From: Caldilineaceae bacterium
GTDB taxonomy: Bacteria; Chloroflexota; Anaerolineae; Caldilineales; Caldilineaceae
Reading direction: 5' to 3'
Length of the DNA stretch: 7,409 nt
Assembly (NCBI GenBank): GCA_012032975.1
Contig: JAAUPU010000129.1
Coordinates: 1 to 7,409, forward strand
How positions within the stretch are numbered: the first letter of the stretch is position 1; each line of letters begins with the position of its first letter. The notes beneath the pieces are model-generated. The model was not told the origin of the DNA and did not search any database. It saw only the letters and a list, made by a program, of their open reading frames with translations. The translations under genes were made by a program, and so were the position numbers. This document shows, piece by piece, positions 7,081 to 7,409 of this stretch.

Positions 7081-7092
7081 CCTCCTTCTTTT
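7055..7092 (+). terminator. Weak terminator-like hairpin at the end of the permease gene
   Basis: TCACCCT at 7055-7061 pairs with AGGGTGA at 7074-7080 (7 bp, 12-base loop), overlapping the last codons and stop. A pyrimidine-rich run (CCTCCTTCTTTT, 7081-7092) follows. The T run is broken by C and starts late, so any termination would be partial. It may just be chance. Confidence 0.2.
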
Positions 7093-7121
7093 CCGATTCG
7101 TCCATCGCAAAAAGGCTCAAC

Positions 7122-7409
7122 ATGACCAAGACTAAACTTGCATTCATTGGGTGTGGCGACGTCGCCCAGCGCGACTACTTGCCTGAATTCCATCGCCTGG
7201 CCGACCACGCCGAGATCGTTGCGATATCTGGCCGGACTGCCAGCCGCGTCGAGCGCGTCGCAAACGAATACGGGGTTCCCAATGTCTACACGGATTATAG
7301 GCGCGTGCTGGAAGAAAGCGACGCCGAAGCCGTGGTCAACCTGACACCCATCCAACTTCACACCGAGGTGAATCTGGCAGCGTTGGAGGCCGGTAAGCAT
7401 CTTTATTCT
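7122..7409 (+). CDS. Second Gfo/Idh/MocA-family oxidoreductase, 3' end outside the window
   Basis: The first 96 codons of a nicotinamide-dependent dehydrogenase. The N-terminus LAFIGCGDVAQRDYLPEF contains the Rossmann GxGxxA loop (G10-C11-G12-D13-V14-A15). VNLTPIQLHTEVNLAALEAGKH leads to where the EKP motif would come next, just past the window edge. ATG 7122 has a modest AAAAAGG site at 7109-7115, 6 bases upstream. The 41-bp gap from the permease stop suggests it may share the same transcript. It is distinct in sequence from the oxidoreductase at the start of the window, so the two probably catalyse different steps. Its catalytic His or Tyr cannot be seen, so no substrate type is offered. 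Confidence 0.9.
   Translation, partial: MTKTKLAFIGCGDVAQRDYLPEFHRLADHAEIVAISGRTASRVERVANEYGVPNVYTDYRRVLEESDAEAVVNLTPIQLHTEVNLAALEAGKHLYS

Noticed and set aside
1..7409. CRISPR arrays, tRNA/rRNA genes, insertion sequences, phage or defence systems
   Set aside because: I saw no regularly spaced repeats, no RNA-gene signatures, no transposase or defence motifs, and coding sequence fills almost the whole window.

Overview
The window reads as bacterial carbohydrate-utilisation DNA. Every supported gene is on the plus strand and the genes are closely packed. The base composition is GC-rich by eye. The substrate-binding protein has a twin-arginine signal combined with a lipobox and an Ala/Pro-rich linker. 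Together with the neighbouring bicupin, ROK and Gfo/Idh/MocA genes, this style suggests a Chloroflexota-like bacterium (Caldilineae/Anaerolineae type). That is an inference from gene style, not a proven assignment.

Layout: (1) 3-1105, a Gfo/Idh/MocA sugar oxidoreductase; (2) 1113-1969, a two-domain cupin protein; (3) 1980-2943, a divergent ROK-family protein; (4) 2933-3817, a class I methyltransferase-like protein; (5) a 63-bp gap with a strong Shine-Dalgarno; (6) 3881-5278, an ABC sugar-binding lipoprotein; (7) 5292-6223, a MalF-type permease; (8) 6220-7080, a MalG-type permease; (9) 7122 to the window edge, the start of a second Gfo/Idh/MocA oxidoreductase. No stretch over 300 bases lacks a gene.

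The likely shared job is to capture and import a sugar or sugar derivative with the binding protein and two permeases, then process it in the cell. Two NAD(P)-dependent oxidoreductases and a metal-binding cupin would be the processing enzymes. The ATPase of the transporter is not in the window. The actual substrate cannot be read from the sequence.

The most important technical observation is that four of the eight genes (1, 2, 3 and 7) are broken in the raw reading frame, at five places in total. In every case adding back one base in a short C or T run restores an uninterrupted protein of normal family length with expected motifs across the junction. The shared polarity and run context point to base-undercall sequencing errors, not to decayed genes. 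The most interesting biology is the ROK-like protein, which keeps the phosphate-binding loop and catalytic Asp but has lost the usual sugar- and zinc-binding residues. Other points of interest are a perfect 9-bp hairpin inside the MalF-type gene and a possible 26-codon ORF bridging the methyltransferase stop and the binding-protein start.
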